From assembly GCF_026342355.1 (NCBI RefSeq), contig NZ_JAPEMV010000006.1, forward strand, positions 62,001 to 126,000: 64,000 nt of DNA, read 5' to 3'. The position numbers and the translations under genes are program-made. Origin of the DNA: Streptomyces sp. NBC_00249. Lineage in GTDB: Bacteria; Actinomycetota; Actinomycetes; Streptomycetales; Streptomycetaceae. Below the pieces are notes generated by a model. That model was not told the origin of the DNA. It did not search any database and worked only from the letters and a program-made list of their open reading frames with translations. Shown here piece after piece: positions 49,922 through 59,215 of this stretch (its first letter is position 1; every line of letters starts with the position of its first letter).

Positions 49922-50884
49922 TCAGCCCTTGCGCGCCTTGATCTCGCCGGTCAGCTGCGGGACGACCTCGAAGAGGTCGCCGACCACGCCGTAGTCGACC
50001 AGGTCGAAGATCGGGGCCTCGGCGTCCTTGTTGATGGCCACGATGGTCTTCGAGGTCTGCATGCCGGCCCGGTGCTGGATCGCGCCCGAGATGCCGGAGG
50101 CGATGTACAGCTGCGGGGAGACCGACTTGCCGGTCTGGCCGACCTGGTTGGAGTGCGGGTACCAGCCGGCGTCGACGGCGGCGCGCGAGGCACCGACCGC
50201 CGCACCGAGGGAGTCCGCGAGCTCCTCGATGATGTGGAAGTTCTCGGCACCGTTGACGCCGCGGCCGCCGGAGACCACGATCGCGGCCTCGGTCAGCTCG
50301 GGGCGGCCGGTGGACTCGCGCGGGGTGCGCGCGACGACCTTGGTGCCGGTGGCCAGGGCGCCGAAGGTGACGGCGAGCGCCTCGACGGCGCCGGCGGCCG
50401 GGGCGGCCTCGACCGGGGCCGAGTTCGGCTTCACCGTGATGACCGGGGTGCCCTTGGAGACGCGGGACTTGGTGGTGAACGACGCGGCGAAGGCGGCCTG
50501 CGTCGCGACCGGACCCTCGTCACCGGCCTCCAGGTCGACGGCGTCGGTGATGATGCCGGAGCCGATGCGGACGGCCAGGCGGGCGGCGATCTCCTTGCCC
50601 TCGGCGGAGGACGGGACCAGTACGGCGACCGGGGAGACGGCCTCGTACGCGGCCTGCAGGGCGTCCACCTTCGGCACCACGAGGTACTCGGTGAACTCCG
50701 GGGCGTCGGCGGTGAGGACCTTGACCGCACCGTGCTCGGCGAGCACGGCGGCGGTGTCGGCGGCGCCGGCGCCGAGCGCGACGGCCACGGGCTCGCCGAT
50801 GCGGCGGGCCAGCGTCAGCAGCTCGAGGGTGGGCTTGCGAACGGCGCCGTCCGCGTGGTCGACGTAGACGAGAACTTCAGCCAT
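49922..50884 (-). CDS. etfA: electron transfer flavoprotein alpha subunit
   Basis: 320 residues. It partners EtfB to carry electrons from acyl-CoA dehydrogenases to the quinone pool. The FAD-binding C-terminal domain is clear: VSGGRGVNGAENFHIIEELA, GQTGKSVSPQLYIASGISG, AIQHRAGM, and VDYGVVGDLFEVVPQL at the end. It lies 59 bp downstream of etfB on the same strand and is followed by a strong terminator. Confidence 0.96.
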   Translation of the reverse strand: MAEVLVYVDHADGAVRKPTLELLTLARRIGEPVAVALGAGAADTAAVLAEHGAVKVLTADAPEFTEYLVVPKVDALQAAYEAVSPVAVLVPSSAEGKEIAARLAVRIGSGIITDAVDLEAGDEGPVATQAAFAASFTTKSRVSKGTPVITVKPNSAPVEAAPAAGAVEALAVTFGALATGTKVVARTPRESTGRPELTEAAIVVSGGRGVNGAENFHIIEELADSLGAAVGASRAAVDAGWYPHSNQVGQTGKSVSPQLYIASGISGAIQHRAGMQTSKTIVAINKDAEAPIFDLVDYGVVGDLFEVVPQLTGEIKARKG

Positions 50885-50943
50885 GGGACTGCTCTCCTGC
50901 TATTGCGAAGTGTCTGGGGGCTAGTGAGTGGGGGCTGAAGCTC

Positions 50944-51729
50944 TTAGATGAACTTCTGGCCGGCCAGGAACTCGGCCAGCTGCTTGCCGCCCTCGCCCTC
51001 GTCCTTGACGATCGTGCCGGCGGTGCGCGCCGGGCGCTGCGCGGCGGAGTCGACGGCGGTCCAGGAACCCTCCAGGCCGACCTCTTCGGCCTCCAGGTCC
51101 AGGTCGGACAGGTCCCAGGACTCGACCGGCTTCTTCTTGGCGGCCATGATGCCCTTGAAGGACGGGTAGCGGGCCTCGCCCGACTGGTCCGTCACGGAGA
51201 CGAGCGCGGGGAGGGAGGCCTCCAGCTGCTCGCTCGCGGAGTCGCCGTCACGGCGGCCGGTGACGGTGCCGTCCTCGACCTTGACCTCGGAGAGCAGGGT
51301 GACCTGCGGGACGCCCAGGCGCTCGGCCAGGATCGCCGGGAGGACGCCCATGGTGCCGTCGGTCGAAGCCATGCCGGTGATGACCAGGTCGTAGCCGGCC
51401 TTCTCGATCGCCTTGGCGAGCACCAGCGAGGTGGCCATGACGTCGGAGCCGTGCAGGTCGTCGTCCTCGACGTGGATGGCCTTGTCGGCGCCCATCGACA
51501 GCGCCTTGCGCAGCGCGTCCTTGGCGTCCTCGGGACCCACGGTCAGGACGGTGATCTCCGCGTCGTCCGCCTCGTCGGCGATCTGCAGGGCCTGCTCGAC
51601 GGCGTACTCGTCGAGCTCCGACAGCAGGCCGTCGACGTCGTCGCGGTTCACGGTCAGGTCCTCGGTGAACTGCCGGTCGCCGGTGGCGTCGGGCACGTAC
51701 TTCACACAGACAACGATCCTCAGGCTCAC
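50944..51729 (-). CDS. etfB: electron transfer flavoprotein beta subunit
   Basis: 261 residues. It opens with SLRIVVCVKYVPDATGDRQF, continues with ELDEYAVEQALQIAD and the AMP-binding TVGPEDAKDALRKALSMGAD, and has TSTDGTMGVLPA-like GMASTDGTMGVLPAI. GTG 51729 is preceded by AGGAGAG; the longer ATG frame from 51783 is unlike the family. First gene of the etfBA operon. Confidence 0.96.
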   Translation of the reverse strand: MSLRIVVCVKYVPDATGDRQFTEDLTVNRDDVDGLLSELDEYAVEQALQIADEADDAEITVLTVGPEDAKDALRKALSMGADKAIHVEDDDLHGSDVMATSLVLAKAIEKAGYDLVITGMASTDGTMGVLPAILAERLGVPQVTLLSEVKVEDGTVTGRRDGDSASEQLEASLPALVSVTDQSGEARYPSFKGIMAAKKKPVESWDLSDLDLEAEEVGLEGSWTAVDSAAQRPARTAGTIVKDEGEGGKQLAEFLAGQKFI

Positions 51730-51931
51730 GCCGGCTCTCCTACCGCATCGTCTTTTTCTGGTACCGCCTTGTGCAGGCAGCATAGGCGCCTTGTGGGGCG
51801 GATCCCGGTCGGGGCGGCCCGCGCTCCGAAGGGAATGTTACTCGTCAGTACACAGTGGGTCTTCCCCGGTTGCAAGGCCACCGAACTGTGATCTGTCCAA
51901 CGCCGCCCGAACCCTCCCCAGCAGGGACGAT

Positions 51932-52471
51932 TCAGTCCCTCAACGCGTTGAAGCGCCCCTGGTGGTACAGCAGCGGGCGGCCCTCGCCGGCCGGGTCCCC
52001 CGCCACCGCCTCCGCGATGACCACGCGGTGCGCGCCCGCGGGCACCCGCGCGACCACCCGGCACACCAGCCACGCCAGCACCCCGTCCAGCAGCGGGACC
52101 CCGTGCGGGCCCCCGGCCCAGTCGGTGCCCGGCCCGAAGCGGTCGGCGCCGCTGCGCGCGAAGAGCCCGGCCAGCTCCCGCTGGTGCTCGCCGAGTATGT
52201 GGACGCCGAGGTACTCGCTGTCCCGTACGGCGGGCCAGCTGGAGGACCCGGTCCCGATCGTGAACGAGAGCAGTGGCGGGTCGGCGGAGACCGAGTTGAG
52301 CGAGGTCGCGGTGAAGCCGGCGGGCCGGCCGCCGCTCTCCGCCGTGATCACGGCGACGCCGGCCGCGTGCCGGCGGAAGACGGAGCGCAGCAGCTCGGGC
52401 GAGCCGGGCTCGGCGGGACGGTCCGCGTCGAACGGAGCGGGCGGGGCCATGGGAGCCGTCGGGGCGGTCAT
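51932..52471 (-). CDS. flavin reductase-family protein
   Basis: 179 residues. Split-barrel FMN-binding domain: LLRSVFRRHAAGVAVITAES, GFTATSLNSVSADPPLLSFT, and YLGVHILGEHQRELAGLFA. It supplies reduced flavin to a two-component monooxygenase or reduces small substrates. ATG 52471 has AGAAGGAAG upstream. It is 202 bp upstream of etfB on the same strand, with a promoter-like AT-richer gap between them. Confidence 0.91.
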   Translation of the reverse strand: MTAPTAPMAPPAPFDADRPAEPGSPELLRSVFRRHAAGVAVITAESGGRPAGFTATSLNSVSADPPLLSFTIGTGSSSWPAVRDSEYLGVHILGEHQRELAGLFARSGADRFGPGTDWAGGPHGVPLLDGVLAWLVCRVVARVPAGAHRVVIAEAVAGDPAGEGRPLLYHQGRFNALRD

Positions 52472-52726
52472 GGGAGGACTTCCTTCTGCCGCGGGAATCG
52501 CGGACGCAGTCGGGGATCGGGGGTCGGGGGCGTTCAGTGATCCCAACAGCGCGCGCTCGCGTGTCGGACGAGGTCCACATGGACCCGTCCGTAGAGCAGG
52601 AGTTCATACCGCATGCCGCCAGCCTGGCGATCTCACGTGTACACAGTCAAGCCGCAGCGGTCAGATGTCAGGCGCGTCACGCTGCGTGCGGGTGCGCGTA
52701 CCGGCGTACGCACCCCGGGGCGGCCG

Positions 52727-53134
52727 TCACACCGCGGCGCCCAGCGCGGCGATCACGTCCGCCTTGCGCGGCATTCCGGCGGCCCGGCGGACGATCCGGC
52801 CGGCGGCGTCCAGGACCAGCACGGTCGGGGTCTTCTCGATGCCGAGGGCCCGTACCAGTTCCAGGTTCTTCTCGGCGTCGATCTCGATGTGCTCGACCCC
52901 GTCCACCATCTCGGCGACCTCGGCGAGGATCCGGCGGGTGGCCCGGCAGGGCTGGCAGAAGGCGCTGGAGAACTGGACCAGGCTGGCCCGCTCCCCCGGC
53001 TCCCGCCCCAGCAGCTCCGCGCCCAGCGGCCCGTGTCCGCCGGAGGTCTCCCGGCCCGGCCCGTGTCCGCCGGCCGTTCCCCCGCCCGCTCCGTGTCCGT
53101 CGGCCGCCTGCCCGGTCGCCCCGTGTCCTCGCAC
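52727..53134 (-). CDS. thioredoxin-fold protein with Gly/His-rich N-terminus
   Basis: 135 residues. The first 45 are Gly/His-rich and repetitive (GHGAGGGTAGGHGPGRETSG). The thioredoxin fold follows, with active site FSSAFCQPCRATRR (CxxC) and cis-proline in IEKTPTVLVL. The missing N-terminal strand and the CQPC variant put it outside canonical TrxA. GTG 53134 start; a later start would remove the repeat. It is divergent from the acyltransferase gene (254-bp gap). Confidence 0.85.
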   Translation of the reverse strand: MRGHGATGQAADGHGAGGGTAGGHGPGRETSGGHGPLGAELLGREPGERASLVQFSSAFCQPCRATRRILAEVAEMVDGVEHIEIDAEKNLELVRALGIEKTPTVLVLDAAGRIVRRAAGMPRKADVIAALGAAV

Positions 53135-53388
53135 GCCCGCTCCTGTCTACCCTGCCCATATGTACGTACTCCCCCAGCCTCCGCCAGGTCGTGCCGCTGG
53201 TCCGAGCGCCCGCCGGACGCCCCGCATTCCCCGCGCCGTTGCCCGCGTGACGAGAATCTCCCCGGGGCCGGGCGTCTGGGCTGGCCAGCGGGCCGCGTTT
53301 GGGGCACGATCCCCATGGTCGCGTACCTACGCTTCCGTAACTTCCGGCCGGGAGCACCTCCCCAGGCAGAAAGCGGGGTCTCCCCACC

Positions 53389-54111
53389 ATGGCTGAGCTC
53401 GTCTACCCCCCAGTGATCGGTGCCGCGCACACCCTCTTCCGTGCGCTGGACATCCGGATCGACATGAAGGGCACCGAGAACATCCCGCGCCAGGGCGGGG
53501 CGGTCCTGGTGTCGAACCACATCGGCTACCTCGACTTCATCTTCGCCGGCCTCACCGCGCGGCCGCAGAAGCGCCTGGTGCGCTTCATGGCGAAGGAGTC
53601 GGTGTTCCGGCACAAGGTCTCCGGCCCGCTGATGCGCGCGATGAAGCACATCCCGGTGGACCGCAAGCAGGGTGAGACGGCCTACCAGCACGCACTGGAC
53701 TCGCTGCGGGCCGGCGAGATCATCGGGGTGTTCCCGGAGGCGACGATCTCCCAGTCCTTCACCCTCAAGAGCTTCAAGTCGGGTGCGGCGCGCATGGCGC
53801 AGGAGGCCGGCGTCCCGCTGATCCCGGTGGCGCTGTGGGGTACGCAGCGGCTGTGGACCAAGGGCCGGCCGAAGAACCTCAAGCGCAGCCACATCCCGGT
53901 GACCATGCGGGTCGGCGAGCCGATGGACGCGCCGAGCGACCAGTACGCGGGCGCCATCACGCGCCGGCTGCGCGAGCGCGTGCAGGAGCTGCTGGACGCC
54001 GCGCAGAGCGCGTACCCGGGCAAGCCCCAGGGCGCCGACGACTCCTGGTGGCTCCCGGCCCACCTGGGCGGCACCGCGCCGACGGCCGCTCAGGTCAAGG
54101 ACCTCGGCTGA
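53389..54111 (+). CDS. 1-acyl-sn-glycerol-3-phosphate acyltransferase (PlsC-type)
   Basis: 240 residues. The acyltransferase motifs are intact: motif I SNHIGYLDF (HX4D), motif II-like PVDRKQGE, motif III GVFPEATIS and motif IV IPVALWGTQ. It acylates lysophosphatidate or a related acceptor at the inner membrane. ATG 53389 is the only good Met. Ends 82 bp before the convergent PL5-like gene. Confidence 0.92.
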   Translation: MAELVYPPVIGAAHTLFRALDIRIDMKGTENIPRQGGAVLVSNHIGYLDFIFAGLTARPQKRLVRFMAKESVFRHKVSGPLMRAMKHIPVDRKQGETAYQHALDSLRAGEIIGVFPEATISQSFTLKSFKSGAARMAQEAGVPLIPVALWGTQRLWTKGRPKNLKRSHIPVTMRVGEPMDAPSDQYAGAITRRLRERVQELLDAAQSAYPGKPQGADDSWWLPAHLGGTAPTAAQVKDLG

Positions 54112-54193
54112 CGCGGAGCCGAGCCGGCCACACCTCGGGGCGCGGCCCCCGCACGGAGCGGCGGGGGCCGCGCCCCGCGTCCTACGCGGGTGC

Positions 54194-55417
54194 TCAGTTG
54201 GGGTTCTCGGCGTGGGTCAGGGTCTCCCACGCCTCGAAGTGGTTCTCCGTCCCCGCCGGGCGGCGCCCCTCGGTGAGCCTGCGGGTCTTGTCCATGGTGA
54301 CGCCGAGCCGGGTGTGCAGGGCGTTGTAGCCGACCTCGGTGGCGGGGCCGAGGCCCTTGGTGAGGCTGCCGCCGCACAGCCAGGAGGGCACGGCCTCGCC
54401 GAGCTCGTAGCCGGCGTGGAAGCCGAGGGCGTGCCGGAAGCGGTCCTTGAACTGCGGGTACAGGTCGCGGCCCTGGATCCGGGAGGTCTCGGCGACGTGC
54501 AGGGCGGCGGCGATCCCCATGCCGGTGTGGCCGAAGTCCCGGCAGGTCTCCTGGGCGAGGCCGTCGGTGAAGGTGCTCTGGCCGTGCCAGTAGTCGATCA
54601 GCTCGCTGCGGGTGTCGATGTTCGACCGGGGCGGGTACAGGGGCTGCGGGCCGTCGGAGGAGAGGTAGAAGTAGGCGGGGACCCGGCCCAGGTAGACGGC
54701 CATGGCCTTGTCGTAGCTCGCGCGGTCGTCGAGGTGGACCGAGATGCCGACGGCCGCGTCCATCATGATCAGTTCCCAGTTGCCGTTGCTGTTCGGCCTC
54801 CCGCCGATCACCTCGGGCAGGTACACGTCGCGCAGCATGGCGGCGAAGCGGCCCTGGTTCGGCCAGCCGCCGCCGTAGGTGTGCTTGATGATCTCGGCAG
54901 CGCGCGGCCAGGTCGAGCCCGCCCAGCCGCTCTGCAGCGGGGCGTTGCTGTTGGTGTGGTCCTTGACCGTCGCCGACCAGGCGTCCATCAGCTCGATGGA
55001 CTTGCGCGCGTACCGGGCGTCGCCGGTGACGGACCAGGCGAGCGCCTGGGTGTAGGCCGCGATGGCGTCCTCGCGCTCGTCGGAGCAGCCGATGTCCGGG
55101 TTGGAGTACGAACCGCACTCGACGACCGCGCGCGGCTTGGGCGTTCGGGAGAGCGAGGCGTAGCGGCTGCCCAGCATGGCGTCGAAGGCCTGCTTCCAGG
55201 GCTGCTCCCCCGCCCGCACCTTCGTGCGTACGAAGTCCAGTTGCGCCCGGCTGTTCAGGACTCCGGGGTGGGCGAAGGCGGTGGGGGCGGCCGCCGCCGG
55301 AGCGGACTGCGCGTGCGCGGCTGGGACGGGGACGGGGGCCGGGGTGGGGGCCGGGGCGGCGGTAAGGGCCGCGCCGAGGGCGAGGGCGGCGAGCGATGCC
55401 GGGACTCCGTGACGCAT
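54194..55417 (-). CDS. secreted alginate lyase-family (PL5-like) protein
   Basis: 407 residues. The signal peptide SLAALALGAALTAAPAPTP and Pro/Ala linker reach about residue 50. The alpha/alpha-toroid domain follows: HPGVLNSRAQLDFVRTKVRA, EREDAIAAYTQALAWSVTGD, WAGSTWPRAAEIIKHT, NSNGNWELIMMDAAVGISV, DFGHTGMGIAAA. The fold is that of alginate and other polyuronate lyases; the substrate in Streptomyces is unknown. GGAAGG precedes ATG 55417. Confidence 0.87.
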   Translation of the reverse strand: MRHGVPASLAALALGAALTAAPAPTPAPVPVPAAHAQSAPAAAAPTAFAHPGVLNSRAQLDFVRTKVRAGEQPWKQAFDAMLGSRYASLSRTPKPRAVVECGSYSNPDIGCSDEREDAIAAYTQALAWSVTGDARYARKSIELMDAWSATVKDHTNSNAPLQSGWAGSTWPRAAEIIKHTYGGGWPNQGRFAAMLRDVYLPEVIGGRPNSNGNWELIMMDAAVGISVHLDDRASYDKAMAVYLGRVPAYFYLSSDGPQPLYPPRSNIDTRSELIDYWHGQSTFTDGLAQETCRDFGHTGMGIAAALHVAETSRIQGRDLYPQFKDRFRHALGFHAGYELGEAVPSWLCGGSLTKGLGPATEVGYNALHTRLGVTMDKTRRLTEGRRPAGTENHFEAWETLTHAENPN

Positions 55418-55549
55418 GGGGGCGCCTTCCGGTCGGAGGTGGGGGTTCCTGCGGCCGAAGATACTCATGGACATGTCAGGATGACAACGTTATCCGACAG
55501 GAAAGCTTCCTGTTCCGGAATCCCGAGCGGCCGCTCCCAGGAGGGTGGT

Positions 55550-56146
55550 TCAGCCGGCGGCGGACTCCACCGCCCCCTCCTCCCGCCTGCGCCGCCGGTG
55601 CGCCGCGACGCGGGCGCGCGTGGCGCAGGTGGAGGAGCAGTAGCGGCGGGCGCTGCCGGGCCCGGTGCCGAGGAAGAGCCGCCCGCAGCCGGACGCCGGG
55701 CAGGCGCCCCAGACCACGCGCCCGTACTCGGTGAGCAGCTGGGCGAGGGCGAGGGCTCCGGAGGCCAGGAACCAGTCGCCCCAGTCGGCGCCGTCGCCCC
55801 GGTCCACGTGCAGGTGCCAGGGGTGGCCGTCGTGCCGGGTCAGCCGGGGCCGGGTGGCGCACTCCTCCAGCAGGGCGTTGAGGGCGGTGGCGGCGCGGTC
55901 CTCGTCGGTCTCGGCGAGCACCCCGGCCATCCGGCGGGCCGCCGCGCGCAGCCGGGCCGCGTCCTCCTCGGCGAAGGCCTCCGGGGTGAGGTCCGCCGGG
56001 TGTTCGCCGTGCCGGGCGAGCAGCTCCGCGAACGCCGCGCGCGGCAGGCCCGGGTCGGCGCGGACCGCCTCGGCGAGCTCGACCAGCCGCTCGGACACCG
56101 GGAAGCCCGTTCTGTCGTGCGCGGGGTTCCCCTTCGGCATGTCCAT
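55550..56146 (-). CDS. CGNR zinc-finger (ABATE-type) transcriptional regulator
   Basis: 198 residues. The N-terminal ABATE-like helices (RLVELAEAVRADPGLPRAAF) are followed by the C-terminal zinc finger: WGACPASGCGRLFLG, then RRYCSSTCATRARVAAHRRR. The CATR stands where the family has CGNR. The gene is divergent from an MFS transporter across 78 bp that contains an inverted repeat. Start ATG 56146 follows GAAAGG; ATG 56140 is an alternative. Confidence 0.88.
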   Translation of the reverse strand: MDMPKGNPAHDRTGFPVSERLVELAEAVRADPGLPRAAFAELLARHGEHPADLTPEAFAEEDAARLRAAARRMAGVLAETDEDRAATALNALLEECATRPRLTRHDGHPWHLHVDRGDGADWGDWFLASGALALAQLLTEYGRVVWGACPASGCGRLFLGTGPGSARRYCSSTCATRARVAAHRRRRREEGAVESAAG

Positions 56147-56174
56147 GGATCCTTTCGCCCTACACCCATGTGGC

Positions 56175-56202
56175 GTAACGTCTTCGCGTGACATCACGTT
56201 AC
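56175..56202. promoter_or_regulatory. inverted repeat GTAACGT-N14-ACGTTAC
   Basis: Perfect 7-bp arms at 56175-56181 and 56196-56202, with GTGA-CA-TCAC nested between them at 56188-56197. It lies 29 bp upstream of the regulator start and 23 bp before the MFS ATG. Likely operator of the CGNR regulator. Confidence 0.55.
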
Positions 56203-56224
56203 ACAACACCGGGGAGGTCCGCCG

Positions 56225-57505
56225 ATGGGCGGGTTCGGGAGATACCTGGCGGCGGCGCTGGCCGCGCGCTTCGCCTCCGAGGGCATGGGGCTGGCCGTGG
56301 TGATGCTCGCGCTGGAGCGCACGGGCAGCGCCGCGTACGGGGCCTTCGCCCTGACCGCCTGGCTGGCCCCGCACGTGCTGGCCGCGCCCCTCGCGGGGGC
56401 CGCCGCCGCCCGGACCGGCCGGCCCCGGGTGCTGTACGCGGGCGCGCTGGCCGGGTTCACGGTGGCCGTGGCGGCGCTGGCCGTGCTGCTGGGGCGGGCG
56501 CCGACCCCGGTGGTGCTCGCGGTGGCGGTGCTGGGCGGCACCTGCGGGCCGATGGTGACGGGCGGGCTGTCCAGCCTGGTCGCGGGGCTGGTGCCGGCCG
56601 GCCCGGGCCGGGACCGGGCGTACGGCTGGGACGCCTCCACCTACAACGCGGCGGCCGTGACCGCCCCGGCGGTCGTGGGCCTGACGGCGGCGTTCGCCTC
56701 GGCCGCGCCGGCGATGGCGGTACTGGCGGCCTCCGGGGCGCTGGCGGCGGCCCTCGCCGCGACCCTCCCGTACGAGGACCCGGGCGCGGGCCCGCGCCCG
56801 GGCGGCCCCGGGGCCGGGCTCGGCGCGGGACTGGCCGCGCTGTGGCGGGTCCGGGAGCTGCGGGCGATCACCGCGGCGACGACCCTGGCGTTCGTGGGCA
56901 TCGGGTCGCTGACCACCACCTCGGTGCTGCGGGCCACCGGGCTCGGCAGTCCGCAGGGCGGCGGTGTGCTGATGACCTGCTTCGCGGTGGGCGCGCTGGC
57001 CGGCTCCCTGACGCTGGGCCGGATCACCACCGTGGCCCCGGGCCGGCTGGCCGTGGCGGCGATGGCCACGACGGGGGTGGCCCTCGTGGCGGCGGCGTTC
57101 GCCCCGTCGCTCGCGCTGACGGCGGTGGCGTTCGCGGTGGCCGGGGTGTGCGACGGCCCGCTGCTGACGGCCACGCTGCGGATCCGCTCGGAGTACGCCC
57201 CCGACGGGGCGCGGGCCCAGGTGTTCACCCTCGGGGCCGGGCTGAAGCTGACGGCCGCCTCGGCGGGCGCGGCCCTCGTGGGGCTGGCTGCCGCCGCGCC
57301 GCCGTGGACGCTGCTGCTCGGGATCGCCGCCCTGCAGCTCGCGGCCGCCGCGCTGCACGTCCTGGTGGCGCCGCGCGGAAAGGGGGCGCGGGCGGGGGAC
57401 GCGGCACGGAACGCGGCTCAGGGCGCCGACGGGGCGGGGGTCACAGGGCCGTCGGCAGGTTCCGCCACAGCTGCGACCGGTCCGCGGACTCCTGGAGCGC
57501 CTTGA
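56225..57505 (+). CDS. MFS transporter
   Basis: 426 residues. About twelve spans, beginning RYLAAALAARFASEGMGLAV; the cytoplasmic loop after TM2 has AAARTGRPRV. No substrate-specific motif. The C-terminus after about 390 is a Gly/Ala/Thr tail that overlaps the convergent transglutaminase-like gene by 65 bp. Divergent from a CGNR regulator, the usual regulator/exporter arrangement. Confidence 0.9.
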   Translation: MGGFGRYLAAALAARFASEGMGLAVVMLALERTGSAAYGAFALTAWLAPHVLAAPLAGAAAARTGRPRVLYAGALAGFTVAVAALAVLLGRAPTPVVLAVAVLGGTCGPMVTGGLSSLVAGLVPAGPGRDRAYGWDASTYNAAAVTAPAVVGLTAAFASAAPAMAVLAASGALAAALAATLPYEDPGAGPRPGGPGAGLGAGLAALWRVRELRAITAATTLAFVGIGSLTTTSVLRATGLGSPQGGGVLMTCFAVGALAGSLTLGRITTVAPGRLAVAAMATTGVALVAAAFAPSLALTAVAFAVAGVCDGPLLTATLRIRSEYAPDGARAQVFTLGAGLKLTAASAGAALVGLAAAAPPWTLLLGIAALQLAAAALHVLVAPRGKGARAGDAARNAAQGADGAGVTGPSAGSATAATGPRTPGAP

Positions 57506-58058
57506 GCGCGGCCGGGTGCGGGGCGGCGTGCAGCTCGGGGTGGTCGACCTCCCCGAGCGCGGGGCGTACGGGGAAGGCGAGCCGCTCGTGGTCGAGGTCG
57601 AACCGCGCGTCGACGCCGGGCTTGTTGCCGCGCGGGTCGACGCGGGCCCAGCGCTCGCTGCCGGGCAGCTTGAGGGCGACGAGTCCGTGCACCAGCGGGT
57701 TCGTACCGTCGTCGTCGGCGAGCACCTGGTAGCAGAGGGCCGCCGGGATGCCCTGGGCGCGCAGCAGGGCGGCGAGGGCGTGGGACTTGGCGTAGCAGAT
57801 GCCGTTGCGGGTGCTCAGCACGTCGGAGGCGCGCCAGGAGACGCGCTCGTCCCCGGAATCGGCGGAGTGGGGGATGGTGTCCCGGACGAATTCGAAGGCG
57901 GCCTTGGCGTATGAATATGCATCGCCGGTGGCGAACCAGAGGGCGTCCGCGGTGTCCTGCACCAGGGGGTGCCAATGGTCTATTGCTTCATCGGAGGCCA
58001 AATAGGCGTGAATATCTGGGTTCTGCTGGATCAGCTGCATGATCCGGAGCATAGGCAT
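57441..58058 (-). CDS. transglutaminase-like cysteine protease-fold protein
   Basis: 205 residues from ATG 58058; GTG 58067 and ATG 58052 are alternatives. The transglutaminase core has Cys in NGICYAKSHALAALLRAQGI, His in NPLVHGLVAL and Asp in WARVDPRGN, a complete triad. The N-terminal helix is LRIMQLIQQNPDIHAYLA. A 14-bp inverted repeat overlaps the start region. It follows the threonine-aldolase-like gene by 80 bp on the same strand. Confidence 0.87.
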   Translation of the reverse strand: MPMLRIMQLIQQNPDIHAYLASDEAIDHWHPLVQDTADALWFATGDAYSYAKAAFEFVRDTIPHSADSGDERVSWRASDVLSTRNGICYAKSHALAALLRAQGIPAALCYQVLADDDGTNPLVHGLVALKLPGSERWARVDPRGNKPGVDARFDLDHERLAFPVRPALGEVDHPELHAAPHPAALKALQESADRSQLWRNLPTAL

Positions 58059-58097
58059 GCCACCCACCGTAGATCAATAGATTTACGGTGGATGGCA
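58058..58097. promoter_or_regulatory. 14-bp inverted repeat at the transglutaminase-like start
   Basis: TGCCACCCACCGTA at 58058-58071 pairs with TACGGTGGATGGCA at 58084-58097 (13 of 14 positions) around a 12-nt AT-rich centre (GATCAATAGATT). It spans the start codon region and the gap after the aldolase stop. It could be an operator or an intercistronic hairpin limiting read-through. Confidence 0.6.
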
Positions 58098-58138
58098 TAA
58101 ATATTCAGGCCTACATCTTCGGACCAGCGGGCTTCGGT

Positions 58139-59215
58139 CTAGCGCGCCAGCTCTTCCTTCAGCGCCTGGAGGAAGCCGTCCACGTCCTCCTCCTGGGTGT
58201 CGAACCCGCACATCCAGCGCACGTCGCCGGCGGCCTCGTCCCAGAAGTAGAAGCGGTAGCGCTGCTGGAGCCTGCGCGTGACCTCGTGCGGCAGCCGCGC
58301 GAACACGGCGTTGGCCTGCACCGGGTAGAGGATCTCCACCCCGTCGGTCCCGCGCACGCCCGCTTCGAGCCGCTTCGCCATCGCGTTGGCGTGACGGGCG
58401 TTGCGCAGCCACAGGTCCTTCGTGAGGAGGGCCTCCAGCTGCACCGACACGAAGCGCATCTTCGACGCGAGCTGCATCGACATCTTGCGGACGTGCTTCA
58501 TCTGCCGGACCGCGTCCGGGTTCAGCACGACCACGGCCTCGCCGAACATCATGCCGTTCTTGGTGCCGCCGTACGACAGCACGTCCACGCCGACGGTGTT
58601 GGTGAAGGTGCGCATCGGCACGTCGAGGGAGGCGGCGGCGTTGGCTATCCGGGCACCGTCCAGGTGCACCTTCATGCCGAGTCCGTGCGCGTGCTCGCAG
58701 ATGGCCCTGATCTCGTCCGGCGTGTAGACCGTACCGAGCTCGGTGTTCTGGGTGATCGAGACCACCTGCGGCATCGCGCGGTGCTCGTCCTCGAAGCCCC
58801 AGGCCTCCTGGTCGATCAGCTCGGGGGTGAGCTTCCCGTCCGGGGTGGGTACGGCGAGCAGTTTGATGCCGGCCATCCGCTCGGGGGCGCCGCCCTCGTC
58901 CACGTTGATGTGGGCGGTCCTCGCGCAGATGACCGCGCCCCACCGGTCGGTCATGGCCTGGAGGGCGACGACGTTGGCGCCCGTGCCGTTGAAGACCGGG
59001 AACGCTTGCGCGTACGGCCCGAAGTGGCTGCGGAAGACCTTCTGGAGGTTCTCGGTGTACTCGTCCTCGCCGTAGGAGACCTGGTGGCCGCCGTTGGCGA
59101 GCGCGACGGCCGCGAGCACCTCCGGGTGGACCCCCGCGTAGTTGTCGCTGGCGAACCCGCGCACCGCCGGGTCGTGGTGACGGCGCGCGTCGGTCTTCCC
59201 GAAGTCGGTCCTCAC
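58139..59215 (-). CDS. threonine aldolase / beta-eliminating lyase-family PLP enzyme
   Basis: 358 residues. Fold-type I PLP enzyme: GFASDNYAGVHPEVLAAVAL, FNGTGANVVALQAMTD, HLDGARIANAAASLD, and the Schiff-base lysine in SYGGTKNGMMFGEAV. It cleaves beta-hydroxy amino acids such as threonine to glycine and aldehyde, or a related substrate. The GTG start overlaps the SDR stop (GTGA), so the two are translationally coupled. Confidence 0.91.
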   Translation of the reverse strand: MRTDFGKTDARRHHDPAVRGFASDNYAGVHPEVLAAVALANGGHQVSYGEDEYTENLQKVFRSHFGPYAQAFPVFNGTGANVVALQAMTDRWGAVICARTAHINVDEGGAPERMAGIKLLAVPTPDGKLTPELIDQEAWGFEDEHRAMPQVVSITQNTELGTVYTPDEIRAICEHAHGLGMKVHLDGARIANAAASLDVPMRTFTNTVGVDVLSYGGTKNGMMFGEAVVVLNPDAVRQMKHVRKMSMQLASKMRFVSVQLEALLTKDLWLRNARHANAMAKRLEAGVRGTDGVEILYPVQANAVFARLPHEVTRRLQQRYRFYFWDEAAGDVRWMCGFDTQEEDVDGFLQALKEELAR

